DNA from: Microbacterium sp. TPD7012
GTDB lineage: Bacteria; Actinomycetota; Actinomycetes; Actinomycetales; Microbacteriaceae
NCBI RefSeq assembly: GCF_003075395.1
Contig: NZ_QDFV01000004.1
Span: 479,668-543,667 of the forward strand
DNA length: 64,000 nt
Direction: 5' to 3'
Part shown: positions 40,773-50,131 of the stretch, in pieces
Position numbering within the stretch: the first letter of the stretch is position 1
Layout of the letters: every line of letters begins with the position of its first letter
Notes under the pieces: generated by a model
Databases searched by the model: none
What the model was told of the DNA's origin: nothing
The model's input: only the letters and a program-made list of their open reading frames with translations
Position numbers and translations under genes: made by a program

Positions 40773-42959
40773 CTAATCCTGCCCGCGCCGCCACAGCTTC
40801 GAGGGCCACCAGATGGCCTTGCCGATGTCGTATGCGAGCGCAGGCACCAGGAGCGAGCGCACCACGAACGTGTCCAGCAGCACGCCGAACGCGACGATGA
40901 ACGCGAGCTGCACCAGGAACAGGATCGGGATGACCGAGAGCGCCGCGAACGTCGCGGCGAGCACGAGCCCGGCCGAGGTGATCACTCCGCCGGTGATCGA
41001 GAGTCCGCGCAGGACACCCTCGCGGGTGCCGTGCGCCTTCGACTCCTCCCGCACGCGGGTCATCAGGAAGATGTTGTAGTCGATGCCCAGGGCGACGAGG
41101 AACACGAAGCCGAAGAGCGGGACGGCGGGATCGGCTCCGGGGAACTGGAAGATCCTGTTGAACACGAGCGCCGAGACGCCCATCGCCGTGCCGAAGGAGA
41201 GCACCGTGGTCAGGATCAGCAGCACCGGTGCGAGGACCGACCGCAGCAGCAGCATCAGGATGAACATGATCACGACGAGGATCACGGGGATGATGAGGTT
41301 CCGGTCGTGGATCGACGCGTCGTTCGTGTCGATCGAGGTCGCGGTCACTCCGCCGACGAGCGCATCCAGCTCGCTCAGCTCGGAGCGCAGCTCGCGGACC
41401 GTCGCGGCGGCGGCGTCGGAGTCCGCGGCATCCGTGAGCGTCGCCTGGAGCAGGACGTCGCCGTCGACGACCGTCGGCTCCGGGGCCGGTGTACCCGGAG
41501 GGCCGACGGCGGTCAGCCCGTCCTCTGTCACGGTCGCCGTGCCGCTGGGCGAGTCCGCCGCGGTGACGGACACCCCGTCGATGCCGTCGCTCGCGAGCAG
41601 CACGTCGGCGGCATCCTGGAGCCGGTCCTCGGCCACGACGACGTAGGCCGGGCTGCCGGACCCGCCGGGGAAGTGCTCGCCCAGGGCGGCCTGACCGTCG
41701 CGCGCCTCGGACGCCCCGAGCACGAGGTCGGACTGCGGGATGCCGACGGCATCGAGCTGGGTGACGCCGGCCGCGCCCACGAGGAGCACGACGGTCGTGG
41801 CGATCCAGATCACGCGAGGGCGGCGCTTGATGAGGCCGGCCAGCCGCGCCCACAGCCCCGTCGTCCGCATGCCGTGCTCCGCCTCGACGACCTCGGGTTC
41901 GAACTTCGGGCGACGCGGCCAGAAGACCGCGCGACCGCACAGCAGCAGCAGCGCCGGGAGCAGGGTGAGGGCCGCGAGCATCGCGAACACGATGCCGATG
42001 GCGGCGACGGGGCCGAGCGTGCTGTTCGACTTCAGGTCGCTGAGCAGCAGGCACAGCAGGCCGGCGATCACCGTGCCGCCCGACGCCACGATCGGCTCGA
42101 AGGAGCCCCTCCACGCGGCGGAGACGGCGGCGCCCTTGTCCTGGACGACGCGGAGCTCCTCGCGGAATCGTGCGACGAAGAGCAGGGCGTAGTCGGTCGC
42201 CGCGCCGATCACGAGGATGAACAGGATGCCCTGGGTCTGACCGCTGAGCAGCAGGATCTCGAACTTCGCCAGCCACCACACCACCAGCAGCGCGACGCAG
42301 AGCGCGAACAGGCTGGTCGACAGCACCACGAGCGGTAGCAGGAACGAGCGGTACACGAGCACGAGGATCACCAGCACGGCGAGGAGCGCGACGCCCAGCA
42401 GGAGCCCGTCGATGCCGGAGAAGCCGGCCACGAGGTCGGCGCTGAAGCCGGCAGGACCGGTGATGTAGACCGTGATGCCCTCGGGCACGGCGCCGCGAAG
42501 CTCCTCGCCGAGGGCGGCGGTGGCGTCCGCGAGCTCGGCATCGCTCTGGATCGGGATGAACGCCTGCACGGCGCGCCCGTCTTCGGAGGGGAGCGCGGGG
42601 GAGACCTCGGCGCCGACCCCCTCCACGGAGGGCGCGTCGGCGACGGCATCCGAGATCGCGTCGAGCTCGCTCGCGGTGAGCTCCTCCTCGGACGTGAACA
42701 CGGCGATGGCGGGGATGGAGTCGCTGTCGTTGAACTCGCCGAGCAGCTTCTGCACCTGGGTGGCGTCGGCGGACTCGGGGAGGTAGGTCGTCTGATCGTT
42801 GGACGACACCTCGTCGACCTTGCCGAACAGCGGCCCGCCGAGCGACGCGCCGACGAGCCAGACGAGGATCAGCGCCACCGGGATGAACACGCGCACCCAG
42901 GAGTGTCGTCGTGAGCGCTCTCGGGTCGGCGGAGCAGGGTCGTGATCAGGGCGGGACAT
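40773..42959 (-). CDS. MMPL-family RND-type transporter
   Basis: 728 residues in the duplicated MMPL layout: a membrane helix, a large extracellular loop (about 55-175), five helices, a second helix and loop (about 415-560), and five more helices. The GAATDYALLFVARF and GIDYNIFLMTRV strings hold the buried Asp-Tyr residues that carry protons. Located 32 bp after crtEb in the carotenoid operon, as mmpL lies with crt genes in Corynebacterium, so it may export or place the pigment or its precursors. ATG 42959; an upstream extension to 43070 is not supported. Confidence 0.92.
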   Translation of the reverse strand: MSRPDHDPAPPTRERSRRHSWVRVFIPVALILVWLVGASLGGPLFGKVDEVSSNDQTTYLPESADATQVQKLLGEFNDSDSIPAIAVFTSEEELTASELDAISDAVADAPSVEGVGAEVSPALPSEDGRAVQAFIPIQSDAELADATAALGEELRGAVPEGITVYITGPAGFSADLVAGFSGIDGLLLGVALLAVLVILVLVYRSFLLPLVVLSTSLFALCVALLVVWWLAKFEILLLSGQTQGILFILVIGAATDYALLFVARFREELRVVQDKGAAVSAAWRGSFEPIVASGGTVIAGLLCLLLSDLKSNSTLGPVAAIGIVFAMLAALTLLPALLLLCGRAVFWPRRPKFEPEVVEAEHGMRTTGLWARLAGLIKRRPRVIWIATTVVLLVGAAGVTQLDAVGIPQSDLVLGASEARDGQAALGEHFPGGSGSPAYVVVAEDRLQDAADVLLASDGIDGVSVTAADSPSGTATVTEDGLTAVGPPGTPAPEPTVVDGDVLLQATLTDAADSDAAAATVRELRSELSELDALVGGVTATSIDTNDASIHDRNLIIPVILVVIMFILMLLLRSVLAPVLLILTTVLSFGTAMGVSALVFNRIFQFPGADPAVPLFGFVFLVALGIDYNIFLMTRVREESKAHGTREGVLRGLSITGGVITSAGLVLAATFAALSVIPILFLVQLAFIVAFGVLLDTFVVRSLLVPALAYDIGKAIWWPSKLWRRGQD

Positions 42960-42991
42960 CGGGGGCCTTTCGGAGGGCTGCGGTGCGGGAA

Positions 42992-43885
42992 TCAGGAGAC
43001 CCACGCGAGGATGAGGATCATCGTCGCGAGGAAGCCGGAGAAGTAGTTCAGGGCGATGAAGCGCCGCCACGCGCGGTTCGTGGTCGCGGAGGTGTCATCC
43101 GTGACGTTCCACCAGGGCGCGGCGTTCACGACGTAGGGCAGCGCGAGGAGCGCGGCCAGCGGTCCCGGCCAGGACGTCAGGAGCATGGCGGCGCCCGCGA
43201 CGACCCAGAGGCCCAGCGACAGCCGCACCGTCGCCCGCGCGCCGATGACCGTGGCGATCGAGGAGATCCCAGCCTCGCGATCCGGGCCGATGTCCTGCAC
43301 CGCGCCGAACGCGTGCGCGGCCATCCCCCAGAGGAAGAACGCGGTGAGCGTCAGCACGGCGGCCGCGGTGACGTCGGCACCGGCGAGGGCGAGGCCGACG
43401 ACGGCGGGACTGACGAAATGCGTGCTCGAGGTCAGCGAGTCGAGGAAGGGCCGCTCCTTGAAACGCAGGACAGGGGCGGAGTACGCGATCACGGCGAAGA
43501 CGCTCACCGCCAGCCAGATCCAGGATGCCGGGTTCCCGACGATCACGAGATAGGCGAGGAAGGGGATGTTGGTCAGGGCGGCGGCCCAGAGAGTCGCGCG
43601 ATGGATGCGGGGCGCGAGCAGGGCGCCCTCGATGCCGCCCTTGCGCGGGTTGGCGAGGTCGGAGGCGTAGTCGAAGACATCGTTGATCCCGTACATCGCG
43701 AGGTTGTAGGGGATCAGGAAGTACAGCGTGCCGATCACCAGCGTGAGGTCGATCTCGCGGGTGCTGAGCAGATAGGCCGCAGCGAACGGGAACGCGGTGT
43801 TGATCCAGCTGATCGGCCGCGACGAGAGGACGATCTGCGCGATGTCGCGCCCGGTGCTGCGGGCGGCCGATGCCTCGGCGCTCAT
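42992..43885 (-). CDS. crtEb: lycopene elongase CrtEb (UbiA prenyltransferase)
   Basis: 297 residues, eight to nine membrane helices. The two Asp motifs are YGINDVFDYASD and VQDIGPDREAG, which bind the Mg-diphosphate of DMAPP. The enzyme adds C5 units to lycopene, giving C45 nonaflavuxanthin then C50 flavuxanthin. ATG 43885 overlaps the crtYf stop (ATGA). Being encoded with crtYe/crtYf supports a cyclic C50 product. Confidence 0.93.
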   Translation of the reverse strand: MSAEASAARSTGRDIAQIVLSSRPISWINTAFPFAAAYLLSTREIDLTLVIGTLYFLIPYNLAMYGINDVFDYASDLANPRKGGIEGALLAPRIHRATLWAAALTNIPFLAYLVIVGNPASWIWLAVSVFAVIAYSAPVLRFKERPFLDSLTSSTHFVSPAVVGLALAGADVTAAAVLTLTAFFLWGMAAHAFGAVQDIGPDREAGISSIATVIGARATVRLSLGLWVVAGAAMLLTSWPGPLAALLALPYVVNAAPWWNVTDDTSATTNRAWRRFIALNYFSGFLATMILILAWVS

Positions 43886-44229
43886 GCCTGCTGCTCCCCG
43901 TCGTCCGCGCTGCGGGCGTCCCGCTCGCGTCGCCGGGCGCGCAGCGCGGTCCACAGCGGCGGGAGGAGCAGGGCGCCGGCGAGGGGGTAGGCGAAGTCCT
44001 CGATCGGCGCCAGGCCGATGTGCAGACCCAGCAGATGTGCGGGCGAGTAGTGGAACAGACCGGTCGCGATCATCACGGTGTCGAACACGGCCGTCAGCGC
44101 GAAGAGGGCGAGGATCGTCAGCGCGACGGCGGCCGGGCCGGGGCCGCGCCGACGGGATGCCACGGTCAGGACGATGCCGCAGACGGCGGCGACGGCGAGG
44201 AAGCACGCGGCGAGCTGGAGATAGGTCAC
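43882..44229 (-). CDS. crtYf: C50 carotenoid cyclase subunit CrtYf
   Basis: 115 residues, three membrane helices, with LAPIEDFAYPL, the PxE(D/E) motif of heterodimeric carotenoid cyclases. GTG 44229 overlaps the crtYe stop (GTGA). It works only with CrtYe, cyclising flavuxanthin ends to epsilon rings (decaprenoxanthin) or gamma rings (as CrtYg/CrtYh); sequence by eye cannot tell which. Confidence 0.88.
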   Translation of the reverse strand: MTYLQLAACFLAVAAVCGIVLTVASRRRGPGPAAVALTILALFALTAVFDTVMIATGLFHYSPAHLLGLHIGLAPIEDFAYPLAGALLLPPLWTALRARRRERDARSADDGEQQA

Positions 44230-44573
44230 GGTCGCCGCTCCTGCGCCTCGCGTCGCGCACCGAGATGCGCGAGGATCCGGACGGCTCCGGTGTAGAGGAT
44301 CATCGTGCACAGGACGAGGAAGAGGAGGAACACGGGTTCCTCGATCGGCAGCTCCGGAGCCAGCACGATGCCCGTCGCGATCGTCGCCTCTCCGCGGAAG
44401 AAGATCCCGCCGGCGATGCCGGCCACGTCCCAGAGCAGGAAGAACACGAACCCGGCGACGGTGACGATCGTGGCCGACAGCGCATCGCGCCAGAAGAAGA
44501 GGCGGAATCGCCGGTCGAGCAGCAGCATGCAGCCGGAGAACAGGATCAGCGCGCCCAGGTAGAGCACGCCCAT
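44226..44573 (-). CDS. crtYe: C50 carotenoid cyclase subunit CrtYe
   Basis: 115 residues, three membrane helices, with LAPELPIEEPVFLL, the second subunit's PxEE motif. ATG 44573 shares one base with the crtI stop (TGATG). Partner of CrtYf. Equal length and similar fold of the two subunits reflect their common origin. Confidence 0.88.
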   Translation of the reverse strand: MGVLYLGALILFSGCMLLLDRRFRLFFWRDALSATIVTVAGFVFFLLWDVAGIAGGIFFRGEATIATGIVLAPELPIEEPVFLLFLVLCTMILYTGAVRILAHLGARREAQERRP

Positions 44574-46165
44574 CAGCCGGACTCCCCGCGCACGGGCTCC
44601 CGCACGGGCTCGCGGAGCGGGCCGGCGGAGTGATCGCCGCGCACGCGCTTCAGCACGATCTCGGCGCTGATGAGGCACATCGGGACGCCCACGCCCGGTG
44701 CGGTCGTGCCGCCCGCGTAGTAGAGGCCGCGCACGCGGCGCGAGGCGTTCTGCGCGCGGAACATCGCACTCTGACTGAGGATGTGCGCGGGTCCCAGCAT
44801 CCCCCCGCGCCAGGAGTTGTAGTCGTCGCGGAAGTCGGCGGGTCCGATCGTCTCGCGGACGACGATGCGCTCGCGGAGATCGGGCACGTCCGCCCATGTC
44901 GAGATGAGGTCGATGGCGGCGTCCGCCGCGCGTTCGACCTGCGGCGACCCGGCGCCGTCGGAGCCGCCGTGGCCGAGGTCGACGTCCGCGGGCACGGGGA
45001 CCAGCACGAAGAGGTTCTCGTGGCCGGGCGGGGCGACATCGGCGTCGGTCGCGCTCGGGCGGCAGACGTACGTCGACGCGGGGGAGGGGACCGAGGGGCT
45101 GTCGCCGAAGATCGCGTCGAAGTTCGCGTTCCAGTCGTCGGTGAAGAAGAGGGAGTGGTGCGGGAGCTCGGGGAGGGAACCGCGGATGCCGAGCATCACG
45201 AGCACGCCGCCGGGTCCGCTGGTCCGGCGCTGCCACCAGGATTCCGGGTAGGACCGCAGAGCCGGGGGGAGCAGAGCCGTCTCGGTGTGGTGCAGGTCTG
45301 CCGCCGAGACCACGATGTCGGCGCTCTCGAGGTGCTCGGCGCCGGTCGCGTCGGACCAGGTCACACCGGAAGCCACGGGTCCGTCCGGTCCGTCCTGCGT
45401 GCGGATGCCGGTGACCTGCGCTCCCGTGATGACGCGGACCCCGGCGTCGCGGGCCAGCTCGCCGATGCGCTCGACCACCCGCCAGAAGCCTCCCTGCGGG
45501 TAGCTCACGCCCTGGTCGAGATCGAGCGCGCTCATCAGGTGGTACATGGCGGGTGCGCTGCGCGGATCCGTGCCGAGGAAGACCGCGGGGTATCCGAGGA
45601 TCTGACGGATGACCGGGTGGCGGAAGCGGTGGGCGGCGAACGACTGCAGCCGGGTGCCGAGCAGCGAGAACAGCCGGGGGAGTGCACGCAGCACCTCGGG
45701 CGCGGTCAGGGTCCGGAGCCGCGTGAACGGGTTGTACAGGAAGTACTTCTCGGCCATGGTGCTCGCCTCGTGCGCGGAGTCGAGGTAGGCGTCGAGAGCG
45801 GCCGCGGACCCGGGTTCGAGGGACTCGAAGAGCCGGGAGACGGCCGCGCGCCCCGCCGGGACGGTGACGGGGCCCGCCGAGACGTCGGGAGACCGGAAGA
45901 CGCGGTAACCCGGATCCAGGAGGGTGAGATCGAGCTGCGCCTCGGTGGTCGTGCCCATCATCGCGAAGAAGTGGTCGAACACCTCCGGCATGAGATACCA
46001 GGACGGGCCGGAGTCGAACCGGAAGCCGTCGCGCTCGAGGGTCCCGGCGCGTCCGCCGATCCTCTCGTTCTTCTCGAGCACGACGACATCGTGCCCGTCG
46101 CGCGCCAGCAGCCCGGCAGCGGCGAGGCCGGCCACTCCCGCGCCGATCACCACCACGCGGCTCAT
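44573..46165 (-). CDS. crtI: phytoene desaturase CrtI
   Basis: 530 residues. The N-terminal FAD-binding fold (VVIGAGVAGLAAAGLLARDG, then E at the end of beta-2 and GGRAGT) and the C-terminal GLYYAGGTTAPGVGVPMCL signature are those of CrtI-type desaturases. It takes phytoene to lycopene with FAD. Four-base overlap with crtB. The C-terminus has a repeat-like REPVREPVRGE tail. Confidence 0.95.
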   Translation of the reverse strand: MSRVVVIGAGVAGLAAAGLLARDGHDVVVLEKNERIGGRAGTLERDGFRFDSGPSWYLMPEVFDHFFAMMGTTTEAQLDLTLLDPGYRVFRSPDVSAGPVTVPAGRAAVSRLFESLEPGSAAALDAYLDSAHEASTMAEKYFLYNPFTRLRTLTAPEVLRALPRLFSLLGTRLQSFAAHRFRHPVIRQILGYPAVFLGTDPRSAPAMYHLMSALDLDQGVSYPQGGFWRVVERIGELARDAGVRVITGAQVTGIRTQDGPDGPVASGVTWSDATGAEHLESADIVVSAADLHHTETALLPPALRSYPESWWQRRTSGPGGVLVMLGIRGSLPELPHHSLFFTDDWNANFDAIFGDSPSVPSPASTYVCRPSATDADVAPPGHENLFVLVPVPADVDLGHGGSDGAGSPQVERAADAAIDLISTWADVPDLRERIVVRETIGPADFRDDYNSWRGGMLGPAHILSQSAMFRAQNASRRVRGLYYAGGTTAPGVGVPMCLISAEIVLKRVRGDHSAGPLREPVREPVRGESG

Positions 46166-47058
46166 CGGTCGCGCTCCAGTGCGGTGACGATGAGGGCGCG
46201 TGCTGCGAGACCTGCCTTGATCGGGTCGGGAACCCGGACCCGCCGGCGGTACAGCACCTCGACGGGCGTGCGGGCGACGCGCTGCGTGAGGGCGGCGAAC
46301 AGGGCCAGCGCGCTGCGCACGGCCGCGCGGGCGTCTTTGGGGAGGAGGGGGATCGCGGCGCGGGCATCGTCGAGCTGTCGACGCACTGTGCCGACCCACG
46401 CATCGCGATCGGCGTCGGTGAGCCGGTTCGTGCCGCCCAGGTAGCCGCGATGGAGCCGATCGGTGTCATCGGCCAGGTCCCGGAGGAAGTTCACGTTCTG
46501 GAAGGCGGCTCCCAGCTGGCGCGCGCCGCGGACGAGGATCTCGTGCTCCTGGGGCGTCCGATCCTCCCCGCGCAGGAAGACCTGCAGACACATGAGCCCG
46601 ACGACCTCCGCCGAGCCGTACACGTAGTTCGCATGCGCATCGGCGTCGTAGGAGGCGAAGCCGGCGTCCGCGGCGATGTCCGCTGTCATCGAGTCGAAGA
46701 AGGGCTGCGTCAGATCCTCGCCGATCGAGCATTCCCGCGCGGTGCGGGCGAAGGCGTGGAGGATGAGATCGCTGCTGTAGCCGCTGCGCATCGAGCGATG
46801 GGTCTCGGCGATGTACGAGGCGAGCGCCGCGGACTGGGCTGAGACGTCGAGGCCGGCCTCCGCCGCGACGCCGTCGACGATCTCGTCGGCGATCCGCACC
46901 ATGGCGTAGATGTTGCGCACGTGCTGGCGGTGGCGCTTCCCGAGGAGGCGGGTGGCGAGCCCGAACGAGGTCGAGTACGCGCGGATCACGTCGGTCGTCG
47001 CGATCTCGGCCGTGCGGTTGAAGCGTCGGAGAGCGCCGTCTGCGCGTTCGTCGGTCAT
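46162..47058 (-). CDS. crtB: phytoene synthase CrtB
   Basis: 298 residues. It has STSFGLATRLL, the first Asp-rich motif in VRIADEIVDG, and the second, NVNFLRDLADDTDR, typical of squalene/phytoene synthases. Joins two GGPP to phytoene. ATG 47058 overlaps the crtE stop (ATGA), and its own stop overlaps crtI. Confidence 0.95.
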   Translation of the reverse strand: MTDERADGALRRFNRTAEIATTDVIRAYSTSFGLATRLLGKRHRQHVRNIYAMVRIADEIVDGVAAEAGLDVSAQSAALASYIAETHRSMRSGYSSDLILHAFARTARECSIGEDLTQPFFDSMTADIAADAGFASYDADAHANYVYGSAEVVGLMCLQVFLRGEDRTPQEHEILVRGARQLGAAFQNVNFLRDLADDTDRLHRGYLGGTNRLTDADRDAWVGTVRRQLDDARAAIPLLPKDARAAVRSALALFAALTQRVARTPVEVLYRRRVRVPDPIKAGLAARALIVTALERDR

Positions 47059-48137
47059 ACCGTGCGGCCTTCGATGCGAGACGTGAGGCCGAGGATCGTC
47101 CGCCCGGCCGCCGGGGAGATGGTGCCCGCCGACTCGGCCTCGCCGAGCACGGTCGACACCGCGCCGAGCTGCTCCTGCACGAGGCTCCGGACGAATCGCT
47201 CCGCACCGCACTCGCGGAGGCGATCGCGGATATCGGCGGCGTCCGCATCGCTCAGGTCCATCGAGCCGAAGCGCAGCTCGATGCTCGGCCAGTGGCCGGT
47301 CATGCGCGCGTAGGCGATGATCGCGGTCTCCTTGCCCTCACGCAGATCCGAGAAGGCGTCTTTGCCGTGCGCCTCCGGGTCGCCGAACACCGAGAGCAGG
47401 TCGTCCTGCAGCTGGTAGGCGAGCCCGAGGTGCCGGCCGATCGCGGTGAGCTGCTCCTCGGCAGCCGGCGACGAGCCGGCGAGAACGGCGGCGGCGCGCA
47501 GCGGGAGGACGAAGGAGTACGTCGCCGTCTTGTACGCGCTGGTCGAGAGGATGGTGCGCAGGTCCGGAGCGATGATGCCGTCGCTCAGGCCGATGTCGGT
47601 GTGTTCGCCGGCGACCGTCTCGAAGATCGTCTGCTCCAGCAGGGCGAGCAGGCGCACCCGCGCGTCACTCGAGACGTCGGTGCGTGCGAATCCCAGGACG
47701 GCGGAGGCGAGGAGCAGATCGCCCATGAGGATCGCGCTCGAGCGTGCCCAGTGCAGTGCCGGCTCCGCGGGCTCGGTCGATCGGCGCTCGACGAGCGAGC
47801 CGATCAGATTCGGGCGCCGGCGGCGGATCAGGTCGCCGTCGATCACGTCGTCGTGGAGCAGGAAGGCGAAGTGCAGCAGCTCGACATGCACCGCGACGTC
47901 GATGGCGCGCTCGACCTCGGCGGGCGAGAGGCCCGACGGCGTCAGGCTGCGCAGCAGATCGATCAGCAGCCGGGGTCGGATCAGCTTTCCGCCGAGGGCG
48001 TGTTCGGCGGCCGCCTGCCACAGCGCGACGAACTCTGTGCCGTAGTGCTCGGCGGCGGCGCTGCGCTCGGAGAAGCGACGCCTCAGCGCCTCTTCGATCC
48101 GGGTGCCGAGATCCTCCTCCGTCGCCGTGGTGGTCAT
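47055..48137 (-). CDS. crtE: geranylgeranyl diphosphate synthase (CrtE/IdsA)
   Basis: 360 residues. Isoprenyl diphosphate synthase motifs are clear: GGKLIRPRLL, the first Asp-rich DDVIDGD, the KTATYSF segment and the second Asp-rich LQDDLLSVFGD. Makes C20 diphosphate from IPP and DMAPP for carotenoids. It begins 3 bp after the idi gene. Residues before DDVID (HFAFLL) suit a C20 product, but product length cannot be fixed by eye. Confidence 0.94.
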   Translation of the reverse strand: MTTTATEEDLGTRIEEALRRRFSERSAAAEHYGTEFVALWQAAAEHALGGKLIRPRLLIDLLRSLTPSGLSPAEVERAIDVAVHVELLHFAFLLHDDVIDGDLIRRRRPNLIGSLVERRSTEPAEPALHWARSSAILMGDLLLASAVLGFARTDVSSDARVRLLALLEQTIFETVAGEHTDIGLSDGIIAPDLRTILSTSAYKTATYSFVLPLRAAAVLAGSSPAAEEQLTAIGRHLGLAYQLQDDLLSVFGDPEAHGKDAFSDLREGKETAIIAYARMTGHWPSIELRFGSMDLSDADAADIRDRLRECGAERFVRSLVQEQLGAVSTVLGEAESAGTISPAAGRTILGLTSRIEGRTV

Positions 48138-48140
48138 GGC

Positions 48141-48662
48141 TCAGATCTCTCCGATGGCGCGGAGGAGGGGAAGCTGCTCGCCCATCCACGGGCTGAACGC
48201 GAACGGCGCATTGCCCGCCGCCTCGATGAGCGCGTCGGCGTCGACCCATGTCCACTCCGCGACCTCGTCCGGGTCGGCGAGGGGATCGCCCTCGACGACG
48301 GCGACATGCACGGGGCAGACCTCGTTCTCCACGATGCCGCTCGCGTCGACCGCCCGGTAGCGGTAGTCGGGGAGGACGACGCGGAGATCGTCGACCTGCA
48401 GACCGAGTTCGCTGAGGCCGTGCCGCCGGACCGCGGCGGTCATCTCCTCGCCGGGCCGCGGGTGACCGCAGAAGCTGTTCGTCCAGACCCCCGGCCAGGT
48501 CCGCTTGCTCAGAGCGCGTCGCGTGACGAGCACGCGTCCACGGGAGTCGAAGACGTAGCAGGAGAAGGCGAGGTGCAACGGTGTGTCCGCGGTGTGGACT
48601 TCGCTCTTGGGTCGGGTGCCGATCGCCGTCCCGTCCTCCGCGAGGAGTGTCACGTGATCCAC
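48141..48662 (-). CDS. idi: isopentenyl-diphosphate delta-isomerase (type I)
   Basis: 173 residues, Nudix fold. TNSFCGHPRPGE carries the active Cys, and ENEVCPVHVAVVEGD the Glu pair and second region. It interconverts IPP and DMAPP in the cytoplasm, feeding crtE. GTG 48662 has AAGGAGGCG upstream and starts the operon. The promoter lies in the repeat-rich 78-bp gap shared with the MarR-type gene. Confidence 0.95.
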   Translation of the reverse strand: MDHVTLLAEDGTAIGTRPKSEVHTADTPLHLAFSCYVFDSRGRVLVTRRALSKRTWPGVWTNSFCGHPRPGEEMTAAVRRHGLSELGLQVDDLRVVLPDYRYRAVDASGIVENEVCPVHVAVVEGDPLADPDEVAEWTWVDADALIEAAGNAPFAFSPWMGEQLPLLRAIGEI

Positions 48663-48678
48663 GACGCCTCCTTCGTCC

Positions 48679-48711
48679 GATTTAGCTAACTAAGCGAGTA
48701 ATCAACTTAGC
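48679..48711. promoter_or_regulatory. crt operon promoter and candidate CrtR operator
   Basis: The A/T-rich gap holds TTAGCTAA (48682-48689, perfect palindrome), then CTAAG (48690-48694) and CTTAG (48706-48710) as an inverted repeat with an 11-nt spacer. On the minus strand TTGATT (48700-48705), 15 bp, TAAATC (48679-48684) would be the idi promoter, so the repeats cover it. Fits MarR-type repression; the rightward -10 is TAACAT at 48729. Confidence 0.6.
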
Positions 48712-48740
48712 ATGAAACTCTTCGTGTGTAACATGATCGC

Positions 48741-49358
48741 ATGGACTCGGAGGCCGGCACCACCCCGCACGCCGCCTCGGCGACCACCGCAGGCACGCCC
48801 GACGGCCTGAGCCACGCCGCGATCTACGACGTCGAGGCCAGCGACCCGCGGAGCAGCCTGATCGACCGGAGCGGCGTTCCGCCCGAGGATCTGCGGCAGA
48901 TCGCCGCGGTGATGGAGGCCCTGGCCGGGCTGCGCGACGCCGAGCAGCGCCTGTCGCAGGCGTCTCGGCGATACATGCGACTCAACGAGACCGACATGCG
49001 CGCGCTGCACTACCTCATCGTCTGCGCCAACCGGAACCTCGTGTCGACGCCCAGCGGGATCGCGCATCACCTTGGGATCTCGACCGCGGCGACCACGAAG
49101 CTGCTCGACAGACTCGAGAACGGCGGGCACATCCATCGGGCGCCGCATCCGACGGATCGTCGGGCACTGGCGATCACGATCACGCCGGAGACGCGCCATG
49201 CGGCGATGGAGACGGTCGGGCGTCAGCAGGCCAAGCGGTTCTACGCCGCCGCCCGGCTGAGCAGAGAGGAGCGAGACCTCGTGATCCGCTTCCTCGCCGA
49301 CATGACCGATGAGATCACGCTCCGCGACGAGCCCTGGTTGACCAGGACGGCGGACTAG
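48741..49358 (+). CDS. MarR-family regulator, probable crt repressor (CrtR-like)
   Basis: 205 residues. Residues about 50-170 are a MarR winged helix (LNETDMRALHYLIV, TPSGIAHHLGISTAATTKLLDRLE, HPTDRRALAITIT); the first 45 are an Ala/Thr-rich extension. It reads away from idi, as crtR does from the crt operon of Corynebacterium glutamicum, where the protein releases DNA on binding GGPP-type intermediates. TAACAT ends six bases before ATG 48741: leaderless. That it senses a prenyl diphosphate here is inference. Confidence 0.85.
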   Translation: MDSEAGTTPHAASATTAGTPDGLSHAAIYDVEASDPRSSLIDRSGVPPEDLRQIAAVMEALAGLRDAEQRLSQASRRYMRLNETDMRALHYLIVCANRNLVSTPSGIAHHLGISTAATTKLLDRLENGGHIHRAPHPTDRRALAITITPETRHAAMETVGRQQAKRFYAAARLSREERDLVIRFLADMTDEITLRDEPWLTRTAD

Positions 49359-49360
49359 AC

Positions 49361-49390
49361 CCTTCCGCCAGAGCATGCTCCGGCAGAAGG
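49361..49390. terminator. convergent hairpin between the MarR-type gene and lsr2
   Basis: CCTTCCGCC and GGCAGAAGG-like arms (two mismatches) flank a GAGCATGCTC core, making a long imperfect palindrome between two convergent stops. No T-run. Confidence 0.5.
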
Positions 49391-49397
49391 GCGGACG

Positions 49398-49742
49398 TCA
49401 GTGCGCCGCGTTGTAGGCGTCGACGATCGGGGCCGGGATGCGGCCGCGCTCGGAGAGGGTGTAGCCGTTCTTGTTCGCCCAGGCGCGGATCGCCGCGACC
49501 TCGGGGTTGCGCGCCGGGCGCTTGCGCGGGGCCGAAGCCCGAGCGGCGCCGGAGGTGCCGGCGCGGCGTCCTGCCGAGATGTACGGCTCGAATGCCTGGC
49601 GCAATTCCTCGACATGTGCGGAATTGAGGTCGATCTCGTACGAGGTGCCGTTGAGCGAGAAATGCACGGTCTCGCCTTCGCCGACCTCCAGCACGCTGCC
49701 GTCGATATCGTCTACCAGCTGGTGCACAATTCTTCTCGCCAT
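49398..49742 (-). CDS. lsr2: nucleoid-associated protein Lsr2
   Basis: 114 residues: an N-terminal beta dimer domain ([16 protein letters not shown], then [15 protein letters not shown]) and a C-terminal DNA-binding domain ending in [18 protein letters not shown], where the RGR is the AT-hook-like loop that enters the minor groove. It bridges and silences A/T-rich, often foreign, DNA, and so would be expected to cover the left-hand element of this window. Confidence 0.95.
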   Translation of the reverse strand: MARRIVHQLVDDIDGSVLEVGEGETVHFSLNGTSYEIDLNSAHVEELRQAFEPYISAGRRAGTSGAARASAPRKRPARNPEVAAIRAWANKNGYTLSERGRIPAPIVDAYNAAH

Positions 49743-49803
49743 GGAATTGACACTACCTCCGGGATAAAGCGGAGGACAAGAGGATCGCGGAATACGGCGA
49801 TTA

Positions 49804-50127
49804 TCAGTGACTCGTGTCGATCAGCTTCAGGCCGACAATGCACCCGACCAGCCCCATCAGCAGCAGAATGCGCAGCCAGGAGATCTCGGTGTCGCCGGTG
49901 AGCATCGCCCAGATGACGGTGAGGGAAGCTCCGATCCCGACCCATACGGCATAAGCGGTACCCGTCGCGATGTCCTTCATCGCGAAGGCGAGTCCGACCA
50001 TCGACAGGGCGAGTCCGACGAAGAAGATGATGCTCGGCCAGAGCTTCGTGAGCCCCTCGGACTTTCCGAGTGCTGTGGCCCAGACGGCCTCGAGGACTCC
50101 GGAGACGATGAGTACGATCCACGACAT
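49804..50127 (-). CDS. SMR-family transporter, guanidinium exporter (Gdx/SugE) type
   Basis: 107 residues, four helices. [20 protein letters not shown] holds the essential Glu13-Trp16 pair, and [18 protein letters not shown] matches SugE/Gdx rather than EmrE. It would export guanidinium against protons as a dual-topology dimer. ATG 50127 is chosen for AAAGGACC; a frame open to 50160 is not supported. The ribosome site lies inside a stable leader hairpin. Confidence 0.88.
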   Translation of the reverse strand: MSWIVLIVSGVLEAVWATALGKSEGLTKLWPSIIFFVGLALSMVGLAFAMKDIATGTAYAVWVGIGASLTVIWAMLTGDTEISWLRILLLMGLVGCIVGLKLIDTSH

Positions 50128-50131
50128 GATC

